From Armatimonadota bacterium (lineage in GTDB: Bacteria > Armatimonadota > HRBIN16), in NCBI GenBank assembly GCA_028275265.1, contig JAPWUZ010000001.1, forward strand, positions 1-35,599: DNA of 35,599 nucleotides. The letters run 5' to 3'. A model generated the notes under the pieces. It had not been told where the DNA came from, ran no database searches, and was given only the letters and a program-made list of their open reading frames with translations. Below are positions 1-8,254 of the stretch, one piece after another (position 1 is the first letter of the stretch; every line of letters starts with the position of its first letter). Made by a program: the position numbers and the translations under genes.

Positions 1-488
1 ACCTCATCGTGCCGATATGGACGATGGGCACCATTACCCCCGAGCAGGAGGCTGGACTGCTGGACGCCGTGCGCAGTGGCGTGGGCATCGCCGGATGGCA
101 TGGGGGCATGGGCGACTCGTTCCGCAATAACACCGAGTATCAGTTCATGGTCGGCGGGCAGTGGGTCGCTCATCCGGGCAACATCATCGACTACGAGGTG
201 AACATCATCAAGCCCGAAGACCCCATCGTGGCGGGCTTGAGCGACTTCAAGATGCATTCGGAACAGTACTACATGCATGTGGACCCCTCCAACGAGGTAC
301 TGGCGACCACTACTTTCAGCGGCGAGTACTGCGAGTGGATTGCGGGCACGGTGATGCCCGTGGTGTGGAAACGTCGCTACGGGAAGGGGCGCGTGTTCTA
401 CAGCTCGCTGGGGCATGTGGCGAAGGACTTCGAGGTGCCCGAAGCGCTGGAGATTATGAAGCGCGGCATGTTGTGGGCGTCGAGGTGA
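1..488 (+). CDS. ThuA-like domain protein, 5' partial
   Basis: The reading frame is open from the first base (phase 3, 6, 9), so the true start lies upstream of the window. About 160 C-terminal residues are visible. The motif GIAGWHGGMGDSF, the tract with PEDPIVAGL and the ending MPVVWKRRYGKGRVFYSSLGH fit the ThuA family, a class I glutamine-amidotransferase-like fold named after a trehalose utilisation gene of rhizobia. Family members are thought to act on sugars or keto-sugars, but the reaction of most is unknown, and nothing here shows a link to trehalose. The next gene starts 7 bases after the TGA stop, so the two may be cotranscribed. The family call is fairly sure; the function is not. 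Confidence 0.85.
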   Translation, partial: LIVPIWTMGTITPEQEAGLLDAVRSGVGIAGWHGGMGDSFRNNTEYQFMVGGQWVAHPGNIIDYEVNIIKPEDPIVAGLSDFKMHSEQYYMHVDPSNEVLATTTFSGEYCEWIAGTVMPVVWKRRYGKGRVFYSSLGHVAKDFEVPEALEIMKRGMLWASR

Positions 489-495
489 GGTTTGC

Positions 496-993
496 ATGTC
501 CGGGCACGACGCGAAGAGACCAAAACCGCCCTCGCTGAAGGAAGTGAAGCAGCAACGCAAACCGGTACGTAATGTCAACGTCGAGCATCAGCGCCAGCTC
601 ACCAAAATGGAGCTGCTGGCGCTGGCGGTAACGGAGCGGGTGGGCACGATGGGATTTTTCTTTCTCATCGCAGGGTGGACCGCCATCTGGCTGGGCTGGA
701 ACACCCTCGCGCCCAAGCCACTCCGTTTTGATCCGCCCACTGCTTTCGTGCTGTGGCTGTTCATCTCTAACATGATCCAGATATTGCTGATGCCGCTGCT
801 GATGGTGGGGCAAAACGTGCTCAGCCGACACGCCGAGCTGCGTGCGGATGCCGACTACGAGGTGAACCTGAAAACGGAGCGCGAGGTGGAGGTGATACTG
901 CAGCACCTGGAGTATCAGAACCACCTGCTGGAACAGATTACGCGCCACCTGGGGATTACTCCGGACGAAGGCACTCATGGCACGGCTTCATAA
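496..993 (+). CDS. DUF1003 family membrane protein
   Basis: 165 residues from an ATG just after the ThuA-like gene. A basic, proline-containing N-terminus (about 1-40) is followed by two hydrophobic segments (about 50-70 and 83-105). Then comes the hallmark DUF1003 stretch, with QNVLSRHAELRADADYEVNL at about residues 106-125, and a helical tail likely to be coiled coil. DUF1003 proteins are small inner-membrane proteins. Some are annotated as cyclic-nucleotide-binding-like, but no defined biochemical role is established. The gene ends 4 bases before the convergent stop of the glycan-synthesis fusion gene, and I see no terminator hairpin between them. Confidence 0.88.
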   Translation: MSGHDAKRPKPPSLKEVKQQRKPVRNVNVEHQRQLTKMELLALAVTERVGTMGFFFLIAGWTAIWLGWNTLAPKPLRFDPPTAFVLWLFISNMIQILLMPLLMVGQNVLSRHAELRADADYEVNLKTEREVEVILQHLEYQNHLLEQITRHLGITPDEGTHGTAS

Positions 994-997
994 TGTC

Positions 998-3900
998 CTA
1001 TCTGCCCCCTACCTGCACGGTGCCTTTGCGTTCCACCTTGCCCCAGCCGGCTCGAACCCCCTGCAGGGCGGTCAAGACCGATTTGAGCATCACCGCATAC
1101 ATCAGCTGGCGGTAGACGAACCGCTGCCAGAACAGCCACCACAGCAAGCGCATGCGCTCTCGGTCCAGCCGAAAGGCAACGATGCTGGCTAACAGCTCTA
1201 CCGCGAAAAAGAGAGCGTACAGGAATCCGATTTGCGCCAGCATTGCCACCGCCTGTGGAAGCGGTTGCCAGTCCCGCTTCAGCAATCCGCGTGTGAGCCA
1301 CGACTGCCCCACGTTCGCCAGCGTCCACACAATTTGCAGGTCCACCAGGGGGGATAGCACCTGGAACACCACCTGGAACAGCCACAGCGAGGGCAGCATC
1401 ACCCAGCCGAAGAAGCCATACCGTCCCAGCGCGTCGCGGTGCTTCCACAGGCACTGCAGTGTACCATACGCCCAGCGGAACCGCTGTCGGAATAAGCCTT
1501 TGAGTGTATCGGGGGCTTCGGTCAGTCCAATCGCGTCATTGGCGGTTTCCACACGCCAGCCCGCTCGCCGCAACCGCCACGTCAGGTCCATGTCCTCCGC
1601 CATCGTGTCGGACCGATAACCATCTACCTGCAACACCGCCTCACGACGCCATGCACCCACTGCCCCCGGAACCACCGTTACGGCATTGAGCACGGCGAAC
1701 GCGCGCCGGTCCAGATTCTGGCTGGTGATGTACTCGATGGCCTGCCAGCGGGTCAACACGTTAATACGGTTGCCCACCTTGACATTGCCTGCTACCGCTC
1801 CCACACGCGGGTTCCGGAACCGTTGTGCCAGCCGATGGATGGTATCCGGCAGGAACAGAGTGTCGGCGTCCAGTGCGACAATCACCTCACCGGTTGCGTA
1901 GCGCAAGCCGTGGTTCAGCGCAGCGGCTTTGCCACTGTTTGGCTGGCGAATCAGGCGCACCTGCGGATGGTCGCCAAAAAGCCTTGCCACCTCTTCCGCG
2001 GTGCCGTCCTGTGAACCGTCATCTACCACAATCACTTCCAGAGGTTCGTACCCCCCATCCAGCACCGCCTGGATGGTGCGTCCGATGACGTTGCGCTCGT
2101 TGTACGCAGCGATGAGCACACTGACCGATGGACGATAGGGCACCAGCCTTTCCTTACGTTCGCACCATGCTCCCCATAACGCCAGAGGCACGACCGTTGC
2201 CACACGCAGCATTGCCAGTCCAATCGCGCCGAGAAAAGCGATGCGCAACAGCAGGTCGGTCCAGTAGTTCAGCTCGAACACCACACGATCCACACCTACC
2301 AGCATCATCTCTTTCGTCGAGAGGGGGGGCATTAATGTCTCTCGACTGGTGCTCAGCAGCTCAGATACCGTGACAAAGCGGAAACCCATCCGTTGCAGAT
2401 TGGGCACGATCAGGCGTAACGCCTGCACCGTGCGCGAACGGTCGCCTCCGCCATCGTGCAACAGGATAACGTTGCCCGTACCGGCACGGGCGAGGCGAAT
2501 CACCTCCGCAGCGATATCCTCGGCGGTGCGAGGATGCACCGTATGCCCTGAGGCATGTGGGCGGATGTTCCAGTCCTGTGGATCGATCAGCTCCCCGACC
2601 GTGAGGTAGCCCAGCTGCGAGGCAATCAGGATGGGACGCACCTCCTCCGCGCTGGAAGGTTCGGCGTCGGCGTTATAGGGCGGGCGAAACAGCACGGTAG
2701 AACGTCCAAGAATGCTTTGTAGCACACGCTGTGTCGCACTCAGTTCCAGCCTCGCGCGACGCTCAGAGACCGCGCCCATATTGGGGTGGGTAAAGGTGTG
2801 GCTTCCGATTTCCTGTCCCTCTTCCCAGATTCTGCGCACGATATCCGGATACTGTTCGGCGTTCTCCCCGATGATAAAGAAGGTGGCGCGAACGCCCAGC
2901 CGTTTCAGCTCGTCCAGGATTTGCTCGGTATAGGGCACGGAGGGGCCATCGTCGAAGGTCAAAACCAGCCACTTAGGGTGAAAACCTTGCCGCTGGATGA
3001 TGAAGGTGGAGGGGAAGCGGACGTACTCCTCATCGGTGCAAATGCCGGTGGAGTCATCCACCTCCACGGTGCGTGCGCCCTCGCGCGGCAACGATACAAC
3101 CGACAGGATTTCGCCGCTGCCGACGAACTCAATGTCATACGGATAGGTAATGCGCTCCAGTAACGATGGGGAGATAGAAACCACCGGCGACGCCCTGCGG
3201 AAAAGGTTCCACAACGAGGGGTCTTCCGATCCCAACAGCCACAGTGCGCCTCCGCGCAGCCCCATCCTGTTGGCAAGCAGCCACTGATTGGCGGCGGTCA
3301 CCGCATCCAGTAGCCATACCTCGTGCAGCTTGCCCCCATCATCGGCATAAGTGAAGGTCGGATTCAGTGAGCCTGCATCAAAGTCTACAACACGCTGAGG
3401 GGGCTCGTCGGGGTGGTTCTCCTGCGCCCGCAAAATGGCTTCCTGAAAGGTCAGCGTTTCAGCAGGTGGCGACGCATCAGGCCAGTCGTAAGCATAGTTT
3501 CCGATGCCCAGCACCAGTTTCTCCGGGGGCACCACCTTAAGTGCCTTCGTCAGCACTTCGCGTGTCCATGGTAGTGCGGCAATCGGTCCCGGCTGGCTTC
3601 CAGCGTAGTGCTGGTCGTATGCCATCAGTACCACGAAATCACAGGAGGCAGCCACCTGTTGCATCGTCGAAACAGGAACGTTTGCCTCGATGTCCGCCGT
3701 GACCAGAAGCCCCCGCGCGTGTAGCACACCCGCCAGATATCGCAGCCACCGCGCCAGACGGATGTAGTCGTCAGGCATCAGGTTTTCGAAGTCCACGTTA
3801 ATGCCATGAAAGCCGTTGCTCAGCAACCAGTCACGGATTTGCAAAGCCAGAACCGCCTGTGCCCTGTCGTCCGTAAGCAGTCGATGCACGCGGTAAGGGT

Positions 3901-4465
3901 CGAAACGGGCATGTTCCGCGTTGTTGAGGACGGGCACGATGTCCACACCGTGCTGTTTGGCAATTTGCACCACATCGCGGTTGTGCGGCACTAACTCCGG
4001 GTTCCATTCGTAGGTATCCAGCCCTTTGCCGTCACGTGTGAGATGCAGCCATTCCGGCATCAAATGCGTCAGCTTGTCCGCATTGGCACGCAACGAGTGC
4101 AAGCCTGTCTCCTGCCACGTGGTGTAAAACGCTGCCACAACCTGCGGCGATGGGGGCAATGAAGCATGCACGCGCAACCGCCGCTCATCCAGTGCAATCT
4201 GCTCGAGCAGTTCGGTTCGGGTGCGTGCCAGCAGGTGCCGTCGCAGCTTCGTCTGGCGGCTGGGCAGATGCACCAGCGGTTTCCGCAAAGAACGGCGAAT
4301 GCCCGCCGATACCGCCGGTAATGAGGGCAGTACCGGCACGAGCAGCAAACTGATCACAAACAAGGTGCTTACTACGCCGAAAAAAAGCAATAATGCTGCA
4401 AGCACCTGCTTCAGCCGCCGCCTGCGCTGTTGCGTTGGGTCGTAGAAAACCAGTTGTTCCTGCAT
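998..4465 (-). CDS. Trifunctional GH18-like / NodB deacetylase / GT2 membrane fusion protein
   Basis: 1155 residues with three enzyme modules in one chain. After a cytoplasmic basic N-terminus and a membrane segment (about 20-48) comes a GH18/YaaH-like barrel (about 105-425) with the active-site strand GINVDFENL (residues 221-229; D225 and E227 match the end of DxxDxDxE). Next is a NodB polysaccharide deacetylase domain (about 498-705) with TFDDGP (503-508), SHTFTHP (555-561), RPPY (594-597) and a late LLHDGGG motif. After another membrane segment (about 735-765) lies a processive GT2 domain (about 778-1000) with DDGS, DAD, EDMD and QRFRW, followed by C-terminal membrane helices. The GT2 part resembles PgaC/IcaA/NodC, and the deacetylase suggests a partly deacetylated GlcNAc polymer. 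The expected arrangement is GT2 in the cytoplasm with the deacetylase and hydrolase outside. The polymer identity is inferred. Confidence 0.93.
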   Translation of the reverse strand: MQEQLVFYDPTQQRRRRLKQVLAALLLFFGVVSTLFVISLLLVPVLPSLPAVSAGIRRSLRKPLVHLPSRQTKLRRHLLARTRTELLEQIALDERRLRVHASLPPSPQVVAAFYTTWQETGLHSLRANADKLTHLMPEWLHLTRDGKGLDTYEWNPELVPHNRDVVQIAKQHGVDIVPVLNNAEHARFDPYRVHRLLTDDRAQAVLALQIRDWLLSNGFHGINVDFENLMPDDYIRLARWLRYLAGVLHARGLLVTADIEANVPVSTMQQVAASCDFVVLMAYDQHYAGSQPGPIAALPWTREVLTKALKVVPPEKLVLGIGNYAYDWPDASPPAETLTFQEAILRAQENHPDEPPQRVVDFDAGSLNPTFTYADDGGKLHEVWLLDAVTAANQWLLANRMGLRGGALWLLGSEDPSLWNLFRRASPVVSISPSLLERITYPYDIEFVGSGEILSVVSLPREGARTVEVDDSTGICTDEEYVRFPSTFIIQRQGFHPKWLVLTFDDGPSVPYTEQILDELKRLGVRATFFIIGENAEQYPDIVRRIWEEGQEIGSHTFTHPNMGAVSERRARLELSATQRVLQSILGRSTVLFRPPYNADAEPSSAEEVRPILIASQLGYLTVGELIDPQDWNIRPHASGHTVHPRTAEDIAAEVIRLARAGTGNVILLHDGGGDRSRTVQALRLIVPNLQRMGFRFVTVSELLSTSRETLMPPLSTKEMMLVGVDRVVFELNYWTDLLLRIAFLGAIGLAMLRVATVVPLALWGAWCERKERLVPYRPSVSVLIAAYNERNVIGRTIQAVLDGGYEPLEVIVVDDGSQDGTAEEVARLFGDHPQVRLIRQPNSGKAAALNHGLRYATGEVIVALDADTLFLPDTIHRLAQRFRNPRVGAVAGNVKVGNRINVLTRWQAIEYITSQNLDRRAFAVLNAVTVVPGAVGAWRREAVLQVDGYRSDTMAEDMDLTWRLRRAGWRVETANDAIGLTEAPDTLKGLFRQRFRWAYGTLQCLWKHRDALGRYGFFGWVMLPSLWLFQVVFQVLSPLVDLQIVWTLANVGQSWLTRGLLKRDWQPLPQAVAMLAQIGFLYALFFAVELLASIVAFRLDRERMRLLWWLFWQRFVYRQLMYAVMLKSVLTALQGVRAGWGKVERKGTVQVGGR

Positions 4466-4503
4466 GGCACCCTTGCCCTGTCACCTCGAATCACTGCCCT
4501 GTT

Positions 4504-4509
4504 ATTATA
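4504..4509 (-). promoter_or_regulatory. Consensus -10 box upstream of the GH18-NodB-GT2 gene
   Basis: On the minus strand this hexamer reads TATAAT, a perfect vegetative -10, 39 bases upstream of the ATG at 4465. No good -35 hexamer sits 16-18 bases further upstream, where the sequence is T-rich. It is the best vegetative promoter candidate for the fusion gene and lies back to back with the sigma-28-like promoter of fliK. Confidence 0.5.
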
Positions 4510-4560
4510 CGCATGCTTTCGTGCAAAAAGAAACAGCCTCCTCAAAAACCTCACCCTGCG

Positions 4561-4592
4561 CTCTAGGATTCACCCTCACATAAGCCGACAAT
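4561..4592 (+). promoter_or_regulatory. Sigma-28-like promoter of the fliK operon
   Basis: The site consists of CTCTAGGATTC, a 9-base spacer and TAAGCCGACAAT. The core GCCGACAA (4584-4591) differs by one base from the sigma-28 -10 consensus GCCGATAA. TAGGATTC about 12 bases upstream takes the place of the TAAAGTTT-type -35 element. The same bipartite motif with identical spacing occurs before fliL (9935-9966), with 23 of 32 positions identical and nearly all mismatches in the spacer. It lies 48 bases upstream of the fliK start. A FliA/WhiG-type sigma factor gene is at 14447-15220. Confidence 0.72.
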
Positions 4593-4639
4593 ATTACCGG
4601 CTTCGCGCGTGAACACCGCGCGAGAAAGGAGGTGAGAGA

Positions 4640-5998
4640 GTGACACAAGCGGTACAGGCACAGCTCGCCACCAGTTCCCCGCCGGTGGGCAGTGTGCCCG
4701 CATCCGCGCAGGGTACTGTGTCCACCACAGAGAGAGAGGTATCGTGGTTCGCGCAGCTGCTCGCAATGATGCAGGCTCCCGTCGGGGTGGACGCGCCGGT
4801 GCCGGTAGATGTAGGCGCGGATTCGCTTCCCGAAGGCGAAAAGGATCCCCCGCCTGCGGAAATGACACAGATGGCGATGCTGCTCGCACCGCCGGTCTTC
4901 TGGGGAAACATGCCCATGCCAGCGCCATCTCCTGACATCGGGATAGCGGCTGATTCGCCAGTGGATGTTATCCAGTGGGAGACGGCAACGAGCTTGCCCA
5001 CCTCCGTGCCACCACCTGCAGTTAGAGCAGCGGCGCCAGCCCGCGAGCGAACGGAAGCGGCTATTCCGCCACTCGCGAACGTGGAAGGTCAACCCGAACA
5101 GCCTTCCAGTGTCGAGGGCATGGTCTTCCAGCAGCCGGTCGCTGCCGACCGCGTCGGGAACATGCCGCCTGCAGAGGTACTGCTACCGGTGGACAAGACA
5201 ACACCGCACCCGAGGGATGCAATCACGCTACCTTCGATGGAGACATCCCCCGCGGCACACCTGACATCGCGCGCTGCGGAAACCCGTGCCGGTGACGCCA
5301 CCAGCGTGCGTCCGCCGACCGGCAGCGTGCCAAACATCTCTGGTGTCCAGAACCCGGTTGCACCTGTCACCCCGTCGGGTAACGCGGGCGCATCGCCGGG
5401 TGAAGGCGGGACCGAAGGTCGGGAGCCCGCATTGGCGGTGCGTGTGGGCATGCGCCCCCGGGTCAAGCCAGCCGAGAGAGCGTTCTCCATGCACGTGATG
5501 GAGGCACGCCCACACGGTCTGCAGACAGGAGAAGCAGCAGCAGGGGTATCCCGCGCACCGGAGATGGCTCCACCGCAGCCGGAGGTGTCGCCGGTCGAGG
5601 TGGTTCGGCAGGTTGCACGGCAGATAGAGACGCTGACGAGCCAGCGCAGCACCAGCAGTGTGACCCTGCAGCTGGAGCCAGAGCATCTGGGCAGGTTACG
5701 GGTGACCATCTCTCTGAACGATGGCGCTATCCACACCCATATCGTGGCAGACAACCACGCGGTCAGGCAGATGCTGGAAAGCAACTCCAGCCTGCTACAG
5801 CAGGCGTTGCAGGAGCGGGGGCTGCAGCTGGGCGCCCTGCAGGTCTCCGTGCAGGGTGACGGGCGTCAGTTCCCATTGCACCAGCCATACACCCCACCGC
5901 CGAGGGGCGGCTGGCTGGAATCAGATGCAGTGATAGACGCGGCAAATGAAGCAAATTTCGTGCGCACAACGCCGGGAGGCATTAACCTGCTGGCGTAG
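4640..5998 (+). CDS. fliK: Flagellar hook-length control protein FliK
   Basis: 452 residues from a GTG start, chosen because a full AGGAGGTGA ribosome site lies 5 bases before it. The first 320 residues are low-complexity, rich in Pro, Ala and Val, as in FliK molecular rulers. The conserved C-terminal hook-length domain lies at about 330-420, with VTLQLEPEHLGRLRVTI, then a block with ADNHAVRQMLESN and RGLQLGALQVSV. FliK is exported, measures the hook and switches the export apparatus from hook to filament substrates through FlhB. It opens an eleven-gene flagellar run on this strand and is followed 21 bases later by flgD. The genes that often precede fliK (fliF-fliJ) are absent; a divergent glycan gene lies there instead. 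Confidence 0.9.
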   Translation: MTQAVQAQLATSSPPVGSVPASAQGTVSTTEREVSWFAQLLAMMQAPVGVDAPVPVDVGADSLPEGEKDPPPAEMTQMAMLLAPPVFWGNMPMPAPSPDIGIAADSPVDVIQWETATSLPTSVPPPAVRAAAPARERTEAAIPPLANVEGQPEQPSSVEGMVFQQPVAADRVGNMPPAEVLLPVDKTTPHPRDAITLPSMETSPAAHLTSRAAETRAGDATSVRPPTGSVPNISGVQNPVAPVTPSGNAGASPGEGGTEGREPALAVRVGMRPRVKPAERAFSMHVMEARPHGLQTGEAAAGVSRAPEMAPPQPEVSPVEVVRQVARQIETLTSQRSTSSVTLQLEPEHLGRLRVTISLNDGAIHTHIVADNHAVRQMLESNSSLLQQALQERGLQLGALQVSVQGDGRQFPLHQPYTPPPRGGWLESDAVIDAANEANFVRTTPGGINLLA

Positions 5999-6019
5999 CC
6001 ACGAAGGAGGTGTGAATAG

Positions 6020-6424
6020 ATGACCGTAACGCCCGGCGGTGGCGTCAGCAACACGGTGACAGCAACCGCGAACGCCACCCCAAGGACAACCAGAGACCAG
6101 TTCTTGAAGCTGTTCCTGACGCAGCTGCAGAACCAGAACCCGCTGGAGCCGATGCAGGATAGGGATTTTCTGATGCAGCTGGCACAGTTCACGCAGGTGG
6201 AAAACGCGGAAGAGATGACGCACACCCTGCAGAATCTGCAGACGCTGGTCACCTCCACACGAGCCACCACCCTGCTGGGTAAGCAGGTTATTGCGCTGCC
6301 GGAGGGCGAGGCAGAGCCGGTGGAGGGCAAAGTGAGCGCGGTGCGCTTCACCGCCGACGGCGTTTGGCTGATGGTGAGTGGCAAACAGGTCCGTGTGCAG
6401 AACGTGCTGCAGGTAAACGGTTAG
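6020..6424 (+). CDS. flgD: Flagellar hook capping/assembly protein FlgD
   Basis: 134 residues from an ATG preceded by AAGGAGGTG. The N-terminal half holds the FlgD signature: DQFLKLFLTQLQNQNPLEPM followed by FLMQLAQFTQVEN. The second half is a short beta-rich segment (about 85-132). The protein is close in size to the short FlgD proteins of Gram-positive bacteria and much shorter than the roughly 230-residue enteric form, so the inserted Ig-like cap domain is probably missing. FlgD sits at the tip of the growing hook and directs FlgE polymerisation. It lies directly between fliK and the TIGR02530 gene, the usual order. Confidence 0.93.
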   Translation: MTVTPGGGVSNTVTATANATPRTTRDQFLKLFLTQLQNQNPLEPMQDRDFLMQLAQFTQVENAEEMTHTLQNLQTLVTSTRATTLLGKQVIALPEGEAEPVEGKVSAVRFTADGVWLMVSGKQVRVQNVLQVNG

Positions 6425-6440
6425 TTCCGGGAGGTGCAAC

Positions 6441-6806
6441 ATGCCGGAGGTTCGCCAGATAACGAACACCGCTTCCCCCGCAGGCGTTACGCCGGCGCAG
6501 CGGACGGCAAAAGACGGGGAAGCCTTCCGCGCCGCGCTCCAGCAGGCGCAGGGAGGTGTGCGTTTCTCCGCACATGCTCAGGCAAGGCTGCAATCTCGCC
6601 ACATTGAGCTGGACGCGGAGGCTCTGCGCCGGGTGGAGAACGCGGTGGACAAAGCGGCAGAGAAAGGCTCGCGTGAGTCTTTGCTGCTGATGGATGACGT
6701 CGCGCTGATTGTGAGCGTGCGTAACCGCACGGTCATTACCGCTATCGACAAGGAGAGTCTGAAGGAGAACGTTTTCACCAACATCGACAGCGCAGTGGTG
6801 TTGTAA
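6441..6806 (+). CDS. TIGR02530 family flagellar operon protein
   Basis: 121 residues from an ATG after GGGAGGTG. The first 35 residues are poorly conserved in type. From about residue 36 the block FSAHAQARLQSRHIELDA and the later ESLLLMDDVALIVSVRNRTV, ending in an ENVFTNIDSAVVL tail, match the small flagellar-operon family TIGR02530, found between flgD and flgE in many Firmicutes and other phyla. Its role is not settled; it is thought to help hook assembly. Its stop codon is part of the 5' arm of the long-range stem in the flgE leader, so translation to the end of this gene could affect folding of that leader. Confidence 0.88.
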   Translation: MPEVRQITNTASPAGVTPAQRTAKDGEAFRAALQQAQGGVRFSAHAQARLQSRHIELDAEALRRVENAVDKAAEKGSRESLLLMDDVALIVSVRNRTVITAIDKESLKENVFTNIDSAVVL

Positions 6807-6891
6807 CGGGCACCCGCTGGGGCGGGACCCCCTCCGCGTGATGGGGACGCCCCTCAGGCTCCTGAACGACCGAGGGAGCCAACCGTTACGA
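6801..6891 (+). ncRNA. Candidate structured leader RNA before flgE
   Basis: This 91-base stretch is closed by a long-range stem: TTGTAACGG (6801-6809) pairs with CCGTTACGA (6883-6891) over 9 bp with one G-U. Inside are CCCGC/GCGGG with a 4-base loop (6813-6826) and GGCTCC/GGAGCC (6857-6862 with 6875-6880). In a middle region, GGGG (6843-6846) can pair either with CCCC at 6829-6832 or with CCCC at 6850-6853. The multi-stem junction resembles a riboswitch or processed leader. I do not recognise a known class. The flgE ribosome site lies about 17 bases downstream of the closing stem. Its function, if any, is unproven. Confidence 0.5.
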
Positions 6892-6924
6892 TGACATCAA
6901 GAACACGAGGAGGAGGTCACAGAT

Positions 6925-8166
6925 ATGTTTCAGGCGATGTTCTCCAGCATCTCCAGCATCAAAGCGCACCAGGTGCGCATGGGTGTGGTGGGCAACAATA
7001 TCGCCAACATCAATACCACCGGTTTCAAGTCGGGAAGGGTCACTTTTCAGGAGATGCTGTCGCAGACGCTGCGAGGAGCCAGCCGCCCCACCGAAGGCGG
7101 TTTGGGTGGTACCAACCCCATGCAGGTTGGACTGGGCACACAGGTAGGTAGCATCGACACCATACTGGAGCAGGGAAGCCTGCAGGCCACCAACCGCGTC
7201 ACCGACCTGGCGATTCAGGGCAACGGCTTCTTTGTGGTAAGCAACGGCAAGCGAGTCGCCTTCACACGAGACGGTAACTTCGACATCGACGCCAACGGCA
7301 CGCTGGTACACAAAGCTACTGGTGAGAAACTGGTCGGCTGGATGCCTGACGCCAACGGCAACATCGATATCACGAAGCCGCTGGGTGCCAGTTCGGTGAT
7401 AGTCATTCCCGTCGGCAAGACCATTGCCGGTCAAGCCTCCACCAGCGCCAGCTTCAAGGGCAATCTCGCACTGGACGGTACCAGCTGGACAACCAGCGTG
7501 ATGCTCTACGACGCGGTAGGCGCACCGGTGGACCTCAGGCTCAGGTTCTCACGAGCCACCAGCGAACCACCATCCACCCCGTGGACGCTGAGCTACTCGG
7601 TAGATGGAGGCAGAACCTGGGTGCCAACAGCCGATGTCGTAGAGTTTGACCAGTACGGGCGTATTACAAGTGGCGCCAGCCAGACCATCACCTTTACTCC
7701 GCCGGACAGCGGCGCACCAGACATGACGGTATCCGTTGACCTGTCGCGCATCACCCAGCTGGCGACCAGTTCTACTGTGGAGCCTATCGCACAGAACGGC
7801 TATCCGCCGGGCACGCTGGAGCAGCTGACCGTCTCACCCGATGGAACCATTAACGGTGTCTTCAGTAACGGCTTGAACCTGCCTGTTGCCCGCGTGGCGA
7901 TGGCGGTATTCAATAACCCCGGCGGTCTGGAACGTGCGGGCAACAACCTGTTCCGCGAGTCGGTCAACTCGGGGGTTGCCAACATCGGCACCGCGCAGAC
8001 GGGCGGACGTGGTTCCATCAGCTCGGGCTATCTGGAGATGTCCAACGCGGACATCGGTAACGAGTTCACCAACCTGATAGTGACCCAGCGTGGTTTCCAG
8101 GCGAACACGCGCATCGTCAGCACGGTGGACGAGATGCTACAGGACGTGCTACAGATGAAACGGTAA
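6925..8166 (+). CDS. flgE: Flagellar hook protein FlgE
   Basis: 413 residues from an ATG preceded by AGGAGGAGGT. The N-terminus carries the rod/hook signature (GVVGNNIANINTTGFKSGRV), followed by the DLAIQGNGFFVV block that starts the D1 region. The C-terminus has SSGYLEMSNADIGNEFTNLI and an ending rich in heptad-like residues (QRGFQANTRIVSTVDEML). These terminal helices form the D0 domain that packs the hook tube. A length of 413 fits a hook protein of ordinary size with a modest central domain, rather than the roughly 260-residue FlgF/FlgG rod proteins. The position after flgD and TIGR02530 supports FlgE. It is exported through the flagellar type III apparatus and carries no Sec signal. Confidence 0.94.
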   Translation: MFQAMFSSISSIKAHQVRMGVVGNNIANINTTGFKSGRVTFQEMLSQTLRGASRPTEGGLGGTNPMQVGLGTQVGSIDTILEQGSLQATNRVTDLAIQGNGFFVVSNGKRVAFTRDGNFDIDANGTLVHKATGEKLVGWMPDANGNIDITKPLGASSVIVIPVGKTIAGQASTSASFKGNLALDGTSWTTSVMLYDAVGAPVDLRLRFSRATSEPPSTPWTLSYSVDGGRTWVPTADVVEFDQYGRITSGASQTITFTPPDSGAPDMTVSVDLSRITQLATSSTVEPIAQNGYPPGTLEQLTVSPDGTINGVFSNGLNLPVARVAMAVFNNPGGLERAGNNLFRESVNSGVANIGTAQTGGRGSISSGYLEMSNADIGNEFTNLIVTQRGFQANTRIVSTVDEMLQDVLQMKR

Positions 8167-8183
8167 CCTCCGCCCCATCTCGA

Positions 8184-8214
8184 TCCCCTCTCCCACGCAG
8201 CGTGGGAGAGGGGG
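8184..8214 (+). repeat. Strong perfect hairpin in the flgE-flbD gap
   Basis: CCCCTCTCCCACG (8185-8197) pairs perfectly over 13 bp with its complement at 8201-8213 around a CAG loop. Flanking CCGCCCC- and GGGGCGGG-like tracts could extend it imperfectly. No T-run follows, so it is a poor intrinsic terminator for an operon that continues. It could be an RNA stabiliser for the flgE transcript, an attenuator, or a dispersed palindromic repeat. Confidence 0.7.
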
Positions 8215-8254
8215 GGCGGGAGTGAGTGCCATACAAAAAGGACGCTGAAAAGCC

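Noticed and set aside
6801..6891. flgE leader as a cyclic-di-GMP-I riboswitch
   Set aside because: A GGGGACGC string and the flagellar context are suggestive, but the conserved GGGCAAACC and GCAAAGC parts and the GNRA-type hairpin are missing. I kept it as an unclassified leader.
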